From positions 1 through 64,000 of the forward strand of contig NZ_QZWI01000003.1 in the NCBI RefSeq assembly GCF_003614975.1: a stretch of DNA of 64,000 nucleotides, written 5' to 3'. Below are positions 34,368 to 42,939 of this stretch, one piece after another. Position numbers and translations under genes: made by a program. Under the pieces are notes generated by a model. It was not told the DNA's origin, did no database searches, and saw nothing but the letters and a program-made list of their open reading frames with translations. The stretch's first letter is position 1; the number at the start of each line of letters is the position of its first letter. The stretch is from Rahnella bruchi. GTDB taxonomy: Bacteria > Pseudomonadota > Gammaproteobacteria > Enterobacterales > Enterobacteriaceae.

Positions 34368-36647
34368 GTGGCAAAAATTAAAAACTATTTCATCGTCAAA
34401 GCAATCTTCCTTTGCTCAAAAATAGGTGCTCATCGAACAGCTTTGAAATTAGTGAACCGAAGCTTAAGACGAAACATCTCTCTAAACAATCTAAGAAAAG
34501 CAGTCAATCTCGCCAAGAAAAGTAACAATAATATTCTTGTAGAGAAATATGCTAACGAAGCAATAAAAAGATATCCAACTAATTCCTTTGGATATTTGGA
34601 AAAAGCCAACTTGCTGATTGATGAAGGTGAGGTAACACAAGCCAGAGATATTCTTTCTAAGGCTCCTAAATCGGCAGGAACGCATTCTGCATTAACCAGA
34701 TTAAAAAATCATAAATCTATTCCGTTAAAAGTAGCTAAAGAAAAAAATTTAGTAGAAAAAAAATCAAAATTAGAGTTAGCTTTTCAAACTGCCGGTTCTG
34801 ACCATACTCTTTTGAATGCTATTGCGAATCAAGCCCGAGCAGGAATACAAAACTCTCCACGATTATCTTCAAACTATAATATCTTGTGTAAAGTACTGGG
34901 TCAGCTTAATGATAATCATGGTGTGATTTCAACCATTCACAGCATGCCCGATGAATTAAGCACAACGTTGAATAATCAAATGCACCTTGCGGCATCTTAC
35001 AATAAAGTAGGAAATCAACAAGAAGCTTACTTAACACTTATCAAAGCACAAATTAAATATCCTTCAGAACGTAGAATTCTTATGAGAATAAGCGATATTT
35101 TGCGTGATGATGCGTTACCTATCAAAGCATATTCTTATATTCGTGCTGCAAAATCATGTTATCCAGAATATGGTACTGTCAGACAGTTATCCTTTGAAAT
35201 CGATCATAATCTGATTGATGAGGCACGAAAATCTCTGCAGGAGATCTTAAACTTCCCAACACTAAGTTTTATGAAATTTTTGCCAATGATAAATCGTTCA
35301 CTGCCGTATTTTGATGATATGTCGAAGGAAATTATTACAGCAAAAATGAAATCAAGAATGATCCTTGAGGCAGATAAAGGTCGTAAAGGAATTAATCCTA
35401 CTGAGCAGATCCGTGTTGCTTTGAAATGCCGCTGGTTAGAAGAGGCAAAACACATAATTCATCGTTCAAGTAAAACTATACAACCAGTTAGTGACGCCAG
35501 ACAACACTGGTTTAATGAGACATTAAATAACATTGGCAATAATAGAGACATTTTTGAGCTAGCTAGTTTCAATGAAGAAAACACCAGTTTATATGGACTT
35601 ATAGAAGGCACACCTGTTGAAATTTCAAAATTAGATATACCACTTGATAAGATTATTGAAATATTTATACCTACTGTATTTTTTGCAGAACCAGAGCAAG
35701 AAAAATCAAGCTATAAAACTGTCAGAGAGTTTTTGTCAACTGTATATTCTTATTTGAAAGATAATAAGGATTTTGTTCTTGTACCCCGCCACCAGTGGAA
35801 CTGGCGTAAATGCAATCCTAAAATTCCAGGTAGCCGGGTGCTGAGCTATCATACCCACGATGAGTATAATCAGCATCATATTCACATCCAGGAGGCGGCT
35901 TTGGCGGGCCGATGCACCATAGATTATCAAGGTTTTGCTGGATATTCATCCTTAGCAACACATTTTCTGCCAATCGAACTCTCAACAAAAGATTCTACTC
36001 AGCTTCAGCTTGAATCTAACGCTGCAAATCTAGCCATTCAATATATTCAGGGCAATATTTCAAAATATGAGCAAGAGGAAGAAAGAGAAGTGTTTGAAGG
36101 TAATTATGTATTTGTAGCGTTACAAATACCTACCGATGTTGTTGCATCCCTTGCATATATTTCTGGTGTCGATCTGGTTCGAACCGTAGCTGAATTCTAT
36201 GAAGGAACGTCCACTAAAGTTATAGTCAAAAGACATCCCTACTGCAACAGTAAGACAATTCAATCAACACTGGAACAATTAAGCCTCGACAAAAAAATTA
36301 AAATATCTACAGCTTCAGTTCACGATTTAATATCAGGTGCACAGACAGTATTTACAGTTAACTCGGGGGTAGGTCTTGAAGCCTTACTTCATAAAAAACC
36401 TGTTGTCGTGACCGGCTCTTGTGATTACGCATATGCAGTAGCTGCTCAGGCAAGAAACAACGATGAGTTATACAGTATTTTAAATACTCAACTCTGTTTC
36501 GATGCGAATAAAACTAATAAGCTGTTACAGCATTATATTTATGAATATTCCACAAAAAGTAATGATATTGAAGGCATCAAAGACAAGCTTGATAGTTGGT
36601 TGAGCATAGATCTTAGTGTAAACAGCACTGCAAAAATAGCGGGTTAG
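34368..36647 (+). CDS. TPR-like protein fused to a KpsC/KpsS-type glycosyltransferase domain
   Basis: This 759-residue protein starts at GTG with no gap after the previous stop. Residues 35-330 are helical repeats of TPR type (for example NNNILVEKYANEAIKRYPTN and YNKVGNQQEAYLTLIKAQI). The C-terminal third resembles the capsule-synthesis domain found in KpsC and KpsS. It has VIVKRHPYCNSKTI (compare VIKHHPMDRG in KpsS) and FTVNSGVGLEALLHKKPVVV near residue 660 (compare TINSTAGISALIHNKPLIV in KpsS). It is probably the glycosyltransferase that adds the sugar of the repeat unit, held in a complex by its TPRs. The fusion is unfamiliar to me. Confidence 0.75.
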   Translation: MAKIKNYFIVKAIFLCSKIGAHRTALKLVNRSLRRNISLNNLRKAVNLAKKSNNNILVEKYANEAIKRYPTNSFGYLEKANLLIDEGEVTQARDILSKAPKSAGTHSALTRLKNHKSIPLKVAKEKNLVEKKSKLELAFQTAGSDHTLLNAIANQARAGIQNSPRLSSNYNILCKVLGQLNDNHGVISTIHSMPDELSTTLNNQMHLAASYNKVGNQQEAYLTLIKAQIKYPSERRILMRISDILRDDALPIKAYSYIRAAKSCYPEYGTVRQLSFEIDHNLIDEARKSLQEILNFPTLSFMKFLPMINRSLPYFDDMSKEIITAKMKSRMILEADKGRKGINPTEQIRVALKCRWLEEAKHIIHRSSKTIQPVSDARQHWFNETLNNIGNNRDIFELASFNEENTSLYGLIEGTPVEISKLDIPLDKIIEIFIPTVFFAEPEQEKSSYKTVREFLSTVYSYLKDNKDFVLVPRHQWNWRKCNPKIPGSRVLSYHTHDEYNQHHIHIQEAALAGRCTIDYQGFAGYSSLATHFLPIELSTKDSTQLQLESNAANLAIQYIQGNISKYEQEEEREVFEGNYVFVALQIPTDVVASLAYISGVDLVRTVAEFYEGTSTKVIVKRHPYCNSKTIQSTLEQLSLDKKIKISTASVHDLISGAQTVFTVNSGVGLEALLHKKPVVVTGSCDYAYAVAAQARNNDELYSILNTQLCFDANKTNKLLQHYIYEYSTKSNDIEGIKDKLDSWLSIDLSVNSTAKIAG

Positions 36648-36685
36648 CCCTCTCTAGCAATAGTTATAACTAAGCAGGCATTCAG

Positions 36686-37594
36686 ATGGAACTTGTATCA
36701 AAAACTGCAAAAATATCCAAGCGCGCTACATTAATTGACCCTGTTCGTATTAATGACGATGTTCATATCAGTGATAAAGTATTCATTGGGAAATATACAG
36801 TACTTGGTAAAAGATCTAATATTGGTCCGTTCTCTTCAATCGGAAGTTATTGCATTATTGATCATGATTGTGATATTGGATTAGCATCATATCCTACTAA
36901 CTTTCTTAGTACGCACACCTTCCAATACAACAAACACCATTTTGGACAGATAGATTCATATAGCGAAATACCAAAAATAAGCTGGAATGATAGTACCGAA
37001 ACTATAATAGGCAATGATGTCAAAGTTGGCCCTCAAACAACTATCTCTCGGGGTGTTACAATTGGCACTGGTGCAATTATATCCCCGAATACCTTTATAA
37101 AAACGGATATTCCTCCATATGCAATAGTTGAAGGAAATCCTTCAACTATTGTAGGCTATCGATTTGATAAGGTTACAATCGGCAAATTGCTAGAAAGTCA
37201 ATGGTGGGACTTCAATCCAGAAGATTTAATAAATATTGATTTTTCTGATATTCAGTCAGCGATAAATGATGTATTTAATTTAAGATTACACTATCAACTT
37301 CGTAATGAAACATTATTTAAAAATTCCATTTCCAATAATGCTAGTATCTCTAAAACAGGTATAATTTGGTTTAATACACCTTACTCTCATATTGATAAAA
37401 ACATACTTGATAAATTCAAGAAACTGACAATTAATAACACTGATTCAACTAGCGATCTTCAAACTGGCGAATATACAATATCTGATGCTATTTATGATTC
37501 AAATCGTGGTTGGTATAAAATAAAATTTCTTGTAAATGATATGGAGTACACAGGTATCTTGGGTAGGAACTCTTTAAACTTCACTTTAAGTTAA
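36686..37594 (+). CDS. Left-handed beta-helix acyltransferase with extra C-terminal domain
   Basis: The 302-residue protein has hexapeptide repeats over about residues 5-165 (VHISDKVFIGKYTVLGKRSNIG, later IIGNDVKVGPQTTISRGVTIGTGAIISPN). It closes with YAIVEGNPSTIVGYRF, typical of CatB/NodL-like O-acetyltransferases that use acetyl-CoA. It is a good candidate for O-acetylating the capsule. About 140 residues follow that are not part of this fold. The last 46 (from about residue 257: GEYTISDAIYD ... NDMEYTGILGRNSLNF) resemble the C-terminus of the GT4 protein encoded at 38783-40477. The codon use is AT-rich. Confidence 0.82.
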   Translation: MELVSKTAKISKRATLIDPVRINDDVHISDKVFIGKYTVLGKRSNIGPFSSIGSYCIIDHDCDIGLASYPTNFLSTHTFQYNKHHFGQIDSYSEIPKISWNDSTETIIGNDVKVGPQTTISRGVTIGTGAIISPNTFIKTDIPPYAIVEGNPSTIVGYRFDKVTIGKLLESQWWDFNPEDLINIDFSDIQSAINDVFNLRLHYQLRNETLFKNSISNNASISKTGIIWFNTPYSHIDKNILDKFKKLTINNTDSTSDLQTGEYTISDAIYDSNRGWYKIKFLVNDMEYTGILGRNSLNFTLS

Positions 37595-37610
37595 ATACCT
37601 AAGGACAAAT

Positions 37611-38750
37611 ATGAATCTTCAACATTCTTCTGATGGTGCTCATTTTAAATATTTAAACCACTATAACTCAAACAAGCTTGCGATATTTTTTTCTGGTACT
37701 GATAAAACCGAAGGTAAGTTCGACTTTTGGAATGTTGGTAATTCACTAAATTGCCATAAACTTTTTTTCAATAATGGTAGTAACGAATGGTACCAGCGAG
37801 GGATAATTGGATTTGGCGACAGCATACATGGTACCGTAGAGAAAATCCGCTCTCTTTGTAAAGAGTTTTCAATAACAGAGGTTTTTTTAGTAGGTGTTAG
37901 CATGGGAGGTTATGGCGCAATATTATTTGGTGCGCTTCTCAATGCAAAAATCTTGGCTTTCGGCTTTGATTCTAAATTAAAAATAACTGGCAGTCGGAGT
38001 GCCAAAAGACTTCCAAAAGACATAAAGATTTTATATGATGATCTCAGACCTGTTATCGAAAATTCTGATTGTCATGTAACCCAAATCTGTGGTGAATGCG
38101 ATGCATTAGATCTTTATTCAGCAAGCAGAATATTTTCATTAAAAAATGTCAAAAGCATTTCATTAAGAGGGATTGGGCACGGAAGTGCTCCATTTATTAA
38201 TGAAAACTATAATTTAGTAGAATACATTTCTAACTGGATGAATAATGATGCACCATTCATTATTGAATCTGTTAATAGCGTTTGCTCAATTAAACTGACA
38301 AATTCCATATACCAAGCATATTTAGCATATGCCAGAAAATCCTGGGATGAAGTAGATTGTTTATGCAGAAATGCCCTTCTATTATCGCCTTATCATGAAT
38401 ATATTAACTTTATGCTTGGTACGGCTCTACTCGAACGCAACTTAGCAGAAGAAGCTTTAGGACCATTATATATTGCAGTTGGTGTCGCGCCTCATTATCC
38501 AGCAGCCCAATATAGACTAGCTAGGGCATTAATGAAGCTCAAGAATTTCTCTCAAGCACAATATCATTTAGAAATTCATGTCAGGCAGAACCCAACATCA
38601 ACTGTGGCTTTATTATTTCTGTCCGATGTTCATTATGAATTAAAAAACTATAAATTAGCGTTTTTAAAAATAAATGAGGCAATACAACTAGGTGCCACTG
38701 AAGACAAGACAAAGAAAAGGCTAGAAAAACTCGGATCAATATATTGTTAA
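37611..38750 (+). CDS. Alpha/beta-hydrolase-like domain fused to TPR repeats
   Basis: In this 379-residue protein the N-terminal part (about 20-215) is an alpha/beta hydrolase. It has FLVGVSMGGYGAILFGALL holding the G-x-S-x-G nucleophile elbow (Ser near residue 97) and a late GHGSAP His region. The C-terminal part (about 230-375) consists of three to four TPR units (YQAYLAYARKSWDEVDCLCRNALLL, then LGTALLERNLAEEALGPLYIA). It may be a capsule deacetylase, esterase or acyl-transfer enzyme within the biosynthesis complex. It ends the rightward operon, 16 bp after the acyltransferase gene. Confidence 0.75.
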   Translation: MNLQHSSDGAHFKYLNHYNSNKLAIFFSGTDKTEGKFDFWNVGNSLNCHKLFFNNGSNEWYQRGIIGFGDSIHGTVEKIRSLCKEFSITEVFLVGVSMGGYGAILFGALLNAKILAFGFDSKLKITGSRSAKRLPKDIKILYDDLRPVIENSDCHVTQICGECDALDLYSASRIFSLKNVKSISLRGIGHGSAPFINENYNLVEYISNWMNNDAPFIIESVNSVCSIKLTNSIYQAYLAYARKSWDEVDCLCRNALLLSPYHEYINFMLGTALLERNLAEEALGPLYIAVGVAPHYPAAQYRLARALMKLKNFSQAQYHLEIHVRQNPTSTVALLFLSDVHYELKNYKLAFLKINEAIQLGATEDKTKKRLEKLGSIYC

Positions 38751-38784
38751 AAATTACCGACGGTTATTACCGTCGGTAATTTTT
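38749..38784. terminator. Bidirectional terminator between the two capsule operons
   Basis: A perfect 16-bp stem (AAAAATTACCGACGGT and its complement) with a TATT loop. It ends the rightward and leftward capsule transcripts at their meeting point, overlapping the last bases of both genes. Confidence 0.93.
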
Positions 38785-40477
38785 AATTCAAATCAAAAAT
38801 AAAATTAATAGCGTTGTTGCCAATTCCTTTTGTATAAATTTGATCGTTCTTTTTAACTCTAAATCGATATTCTTGCCTTTCTTCTACAAACTGTAATGAA
38901 TCAACAGTATAATCGCCTTCGAAGAGTTCAGTTTGCTCACCTTTAAAACCCCGTTCTTGTCTAACTTTGATCAATCTAACAGAAGTGAATTTTGACTTTA
39001 GGTCATCAACATCCATTTTTGTATTTGACGCGAAATAAAGCCATCCAAAGGCACTACCCGAAACATTTACTTTTCTCTCAACAAAGTCACCGTATGCAGG
39101 ATCTACAGCGCAATGTTCTTTTGAACCTCGCTGCTCCAAGGCTTCAAACATTTCCAACCATTTATTGGAAATGTTCTGGTGCGAAAATTTCTCCATATTT
39201 CTTGAACCATTGGCAGCCATAGATTTAACTAAACTTGGAGAAGATAATAGTTCATTTACTCTTATAATAAACTCTTCATTATTATCAACTAAAAAACCGT
39301 CTTCTTCATTTGTTATTATCTCTTCTGGTCCATAAAGAGTTTTAAATGACACCACTGGAGTACCAAGCGATAATGATTCCGCAAAACTTACACCAAATCC
39401 TTCGAAATGTGATGCCGCTAGGCTGACACTAGCACGGGAGAAAACAGTCGCTGCATCTGTTGTATAACCTTTGAGGAAAATTGAATCATTCATATTTAAA
39501 TGATTTATTTTCTCCCTAAGCATTTCTTCTTCAACTCCTGTACCCCAAATTTCCAACTTGGCATCTGAAATATTTTTTACTACTTCAGAGAAGTTTATTA
39601 AAATTTGTTCAAGATTCTTCATTGAATGCAAGCGACATACTGCAACAGCAAGTTTATTGTCTCTAACAACATCTTCTACAGGGTTAAATTTAGTCAGAGG
39701 ATTCCCTATTACAAAAATATTCCCTCTATCTCTAAATTGAAATTTAATATGTTCACTTTGCTTAGCTGTTAACACAATAAGTGCATCTGCGACTGGTAAC
39801 CCATTTAAAACTTTTGCATAACGATCATTTAAAACTGCACCTGGTTTATATGGAGATTTAAAATGATTGTTATGAATTGTCAGGATTTTATATATATCCT
39901 TCCCCAGAACATTCATTACAGTATCGCAGGTAGGTGGTGAATCAGAAATTATAGCCGTCGGTAAGTTTCGATTTCCTAATTCACCTAACCAATGAGAATG
40001 AGCTTCGTCTCTGCAATCGAATTCCAGAGGAATTTCATTAGGAACGCTAATGGAAATCCATAAGCATTCATTTTTATCTTGAATTAGTTCTTGTAAAAAT
40101 AAATGACCACTACTTGTATAGTAACGTACTATTTTAAGATCTGTATTTTTAACAACATTTACTTTTCTAGTAATCTTCGTTTTTACTATGTTGTTAATAA
40201 CTATTTTATCTTCAACTGCACTCGAATAATTTTTTATCACTAACTCAGAAATATATGCATAGTACGCATAAAAATTAACAACATTAACCGTTGCTGAAAT
40301 TCTTCCCTCTTCCCTCATTGCTTCAAATGTAGATAAAAGTTTAGAATCAAAGTTGGTTAAAGCCACAAATGATTTGATACCTCTCGTATTGAAAGCATCA
40401 CATCTACTTAACGCGACTCTGGTCAATCCCCCAGCACTTGCTGATAAAGCATTCAAAACTATAATCACTTGATTCAT
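38783..40477 (-). CDS. GT4-family glycosyltransferase with shared C-terminal tail
   Basis: The 564-residue protein is an Rossmann-fold GT-B enzyme. The C-terminal half of its catalytic part reads AVAVCRLHSMKNLEQIL, then FLKGYTTDAATVFSRASVSLAASHFEGFGVSFAESLSLGTPVV, which contains the E-x7-E motif of GT4 retaining transferases. The long N-terminal part and overall form recall TarM/TagE-type enzymes that glucosylate poly(glycerol-phosphate). About 100 residues follow the GT domain, the last 48 similar to the tail of the acyltransferase at 36686. I chose ATG 40477 over the GTG just before it. It is likely to decorate the glycerol-phosphate polymer. It is the last gene of the leftward operon. Confidence 0.82.
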   Translation of the reverse strand: MNQVIIVLNALSASAGGLTRVALSRCDAFNTRGIKSFVALTNFDSKLLSTFEAMREEGRISATVNVVNFYAYYAYISELVIKNYSSAVEDKIVINNIVKTKITRKVNVVKNTDLKIVRYYTSSGHLFLQELIQDKNECLWISISVPNEIPLEFDCRDEAHSHWLGELGNRNLPTAIISDSPPTCDTVMNVLGKDIYKILTIHNNHFKSPYKPGAVLNDRYAKVLNGLPVADALIVLTAKQSEHIKFQFRDRGNIFVIGNPLTKFNPVEDVVRDNKLAVAVCRLHSMKNLEQILINFSEVVKNISDAKLEIWGTGVEEEMLREKINHLNMNDSIFLKGYTTDAATVFSRASVSLAASHFEGFGVSFAESLSLGTPVVSFKTLYGPEEIITNEEDGFLVDNNEEFIIRVNELLSSPSLVKSMAANGSRNMEKFSHQNISNKWLEMFEALEQRGSKEHCAVDPAYGDFVERKVNVSGSAFGWLYFASNTKMDVDDLKSKFTSVRLIKVRQERGFKGEQTELFEGDYTVDSLQFVEERQEYRFRVKKNDQIYTKGIGNNAINFIFDLN

Positions 40478-40503
40478 CACATTCCCTATCTACTTAAAAT
40501 TTA

Positions 40504-41601
40504 TTAATCGCATTTTTTAAAGGTATTTTTTTCAACTTTATTTCCGATAACTGGTTTTCCAATTATTTTCTCTCTCATGCTTTCAGGAAATTGTACAAAG
40601 GTTTCGGGTGTAGAATTATAGCTATTCCCCAAAATTTCATTATTATCACCTTCTATTCTAACTGATATTTTATTATTGCAAAACTTGTTATTCTTAATTA
40701 AATTATTATTGGCGAAATCTTCATAGAATTTATTCTTACCATCCATTGAGGAATCACCACAGTCCCATTTTGAAAGATTTTTACTTTGCCTTGCCGCAAT
40801 CCAAACTCCAACTTCTTCTTCGGAAAATATATTATTTATTATTGTATTATAATCGCTATGTTGCCAGCGAATGACTGATTTTCCATTTGAAAATTTCTCA
40901 CTACAGTTTTTATAGAGAAAAACACCTCCTGCTTTATTATCTGAGAAGTAATTATCTTTAATGAGATTATTTGCTGAGGAGTCAATATGAATGCCAGCAC
41001 TCCCGCTTTGACGATTGTTAGTATCTGCATTGTTAATTATAAAATTTTTCAAAACTTCTATTTTCTGTGACGAATGCTCAAGATAAATCGCAGGCCCCCC
41101 AGATCCATCTATTTCAGAATCTTCTATTATAGAATTTGTAGTGTAACTATCAAAGAATACCGCAACTCTGCCGCTATTAGATATCTTGATGTTTGTTAAG
41201 GTTATCTTCTCAGGTGAGCGAGAGTAGTTTAAATCATGTTCTTCACTCAATTCCTGCGCTTTAATGCCATTTGTTATGCGAATCCCGCTATTAAGATAAT
41301 TTATAATTTTGCAATTTATTATCTTCACATCACTTATTTTCTTTCCTTTTCCAGTGACTAATATTCCTACCCGATGAATATTTCCACCATCGAGTGTTGC
41401 TCCCTGACAGTTTAAATGAGTGCCGCTTTTAGTAATCTTCAATTCCCCATGATAAATACAACTTGTATTAAGAGTTACATTTAGCCCAGAGTTTTGCATA
41501 TCAGGAAGCTTACAACTGTCTGAATTTGCGCTTACCACATTTGTATAACCGAGAAAAAACACTAAGAACAGCATAATTTTGTTAAAGGTTAGATTAAACA
41601 T
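40504..41601 (-). CDS. Exported right-handed beta-helix (PbH1 repeat) protein
   Basis: The protein is about 365 residues with a signal peptide (MFNLTFNKIMLFLVFFLGY, cleavage near VSA). Many short repeats follow with the N-x-I-x-(N/D)-N pattern of parallel beta-helices (ITLTNIKISNSGRVAVFF, NTIINNIFSEEEVGVW, NNLIKNNKFCNNKISVRI). Such folds occur in polysaccharide lyases, epimerases and glycosidases. No known catalytic motif could be assigned. It has six or more cysteines, consistent with periplasmic disulfides. I chose ATG 41601. A GTG at 41610 in frame has no ribosome binding site. The setting suggests trimming or editing of capsule during export. Confidence 0.8.
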   Translation of the reverse strand: MFNLTFNKIMLFLVFFLGYTNVVSANSDSCKLPDMQNSGLNVTLNTSCIYHGELKITKSGTHLNCQGATLDGGNIHRVGILVTGKGKKISDVKIINCKIINYLNSGIRITNGIKAQELSEEHDLNYSRSPEKITLTNIKISNSGRVAVFFDSYTTNSIIEDSEIDGSGGPAIYLEHSSQKIEVLKNFIINNADTNNRQSGSAGIHIDSSANNLIKDNYFSDNKAGGVFLYKNCSEKFSNGKSVIRWQHSDYNTIINNIFSEEEVGVWIAARQSKNLSKWDCGDSSMDGKNKFYEDFANNNLIKNNKFCNNKISVRIEGDNNEILGNSYNSTPETFVQFPESMREKIIGKPVIGNKVEKNTFKKCD

Positions 41602-41643
41602 GTCATCCACTCATCTAAAAATCATTAATAAAATATAAACTTA

Positions 41644-42891
41644 CTAAATATTTATTTTATTATAGTAAAACCCTTGGCGATTCAATTTATATTCACATTC
41701 CTTTGTTTCTTTATTTATCTCACCATAATACACCGCATTAATCTGCGTATTCTTCAGCAAGTATAGACGGAACTGTTTGAAAAGCTTCATATCCGGTTTG
41801 AATCCTGAGGTCCAGAACTGGTTCAGATGCCCCTGATAGGTAATGCCTTTAATGTCATACAACGCCTTGCCCATCACGATCAGCGGCTTGTTATGGATAA
41901 GCGCAGAGATACCGGCGGTGCTGTTAATCGTCACCACGGCTTTAGCGTGTGTGAGCAGTTCCGGCATCGGCAGATCGTGGATGTAGATCACCCGGTCGGT
42001 CACGCCATATTTTTTTCCAAGCTGGCGGATCAGCGGTCCGTACAGGCGGTGTCCCCTGTCCATCGGATGATGTTTGATGACCAGGAACTCACTCTTCGGC
42101 GCTTTTTTGGCGAACGAGTGCATCACTTCATTGATGTAATCACGGATATCTTCATACGGGCTGTGATTACGGATCTGGCTGTCGTTGTAGACCTGCAAAA
42201 TCGCCAGATAATAACGCTGATCCAGATCGGTCTGGAGCTGCTGCAAAACGTTGCGCTGGCGGAAGGCATACACCTTTTTACGCCAGGCCGCGCGAGTCCA
42301 GCAACGTGCCTCATACCACGGCGAGAAGGATTTGTGATGGCGATATTTCGGGAAATCGTGGCGGTGACGCCAGCCGGCCAGATAATAGGTAATGGCGTGA
42401 CGGACGCGCTGCCAGCCCGAAGGTTTTAGCTGCTCGATTTCCGGCATGGTCATTTTTGGCAGGCTGCGGTAAAACTCGGCATCACGCGGCAGGCTGGAAT
42501 AGGCGTTTACGCCGTTCTGTTCCAGCGTGATGTAGTGCGGGCGCAGATAGCCCTCCTCAAACGCCAGGAAGCGAACGCCTTTGGCCTGTGCCCAGCGTTT
42601 AGCGGCCTGATGCAGTGGACGGCAATCCCCGAAACACACGATGGTATCGAAGTCGTACTCCTGCCAGGTTTCTTTTAGCCAGGTCGGAAACTCATCCGGG
42701 GTCTGCTGGTACAAGCGGTATTCACGCTTTCGCGAATACAACCTGTCGCCGCCGTTGAAAACGACGTTCACCGCTTCGCGGCCCAGTGACTCCAGCCACT
42801 GCGCTAAATCGCTGAAGAAAGGTCCCATCGGGCCCTGCAACAGCAAATATTTTTTTCCAGAAAGTAATGTTGTAAGCGCCTTACTGTCCAT
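41644..42891 (-). CDS. kpsS: Capsule Kdo transferase KpsS
   Basis: The 415-residue protein matches KpsS, which adds the first beta-Kdo to phosphatidylglycerol to begin the conserved poly-Kdo linker of ABC-transporter-dependent capsules. Motifs: LLLQGPMGPFFSDLAQWL near the N-terminus, FEEGYLRPHYITLE (about 130), FLVIKHHPMDRG (about 290) and TINSTAGISALIHNKPLIVMG (about 330). The final 40 residues are AT-rich and less like other KpsS proteins. The GC switch to the low-GC central region happens inside this 3' end. It is followed by the beta-helix gene and preceded by kpsC. Confidence 0.94.
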   Translation of the reverse strand: MDSKALTTLLSGKKYLLLQGPMGPFFSDLAQWLESLGREAVNVVFNGGDRLYSRKREYRLYQQTPDEFPTWLKETWQEYDFDTIVCFGDCRPLHQAAKRWAQAKGVRFLAFEEGYLRPHYITLEQNGVNAYSSLPRDAEFYRSLPKMTMPEIEQLKPSGWQRVRHAITYYLAGWRHRHDFPKYRHHKSFSPWYEARCWTRAAWRKKVYAFRQRNVLQQLQTDLDQRYYLAILQVYNDSQIRNHSPYEDIRDYINEVMHSFAKKAPKSEFLVIKHHPMDRGHRLYGPLIRQLGKKYGVTDRVIYIHDLPMPELLTHAKAVVTINSTAGISALIHNKPLIVMGKALYDIKGITYQGHLNQFWTSGFKPDMKLFKQFRLYLLKNTQINAVYYGEINKETKECEYKLNRQGFYYNKINI

Positions 42892-42939
42892 TTCTGTCCG
42901 ATTCCATCAACGCCTTGGGCATTTAGTAAGAAGCTGTTC

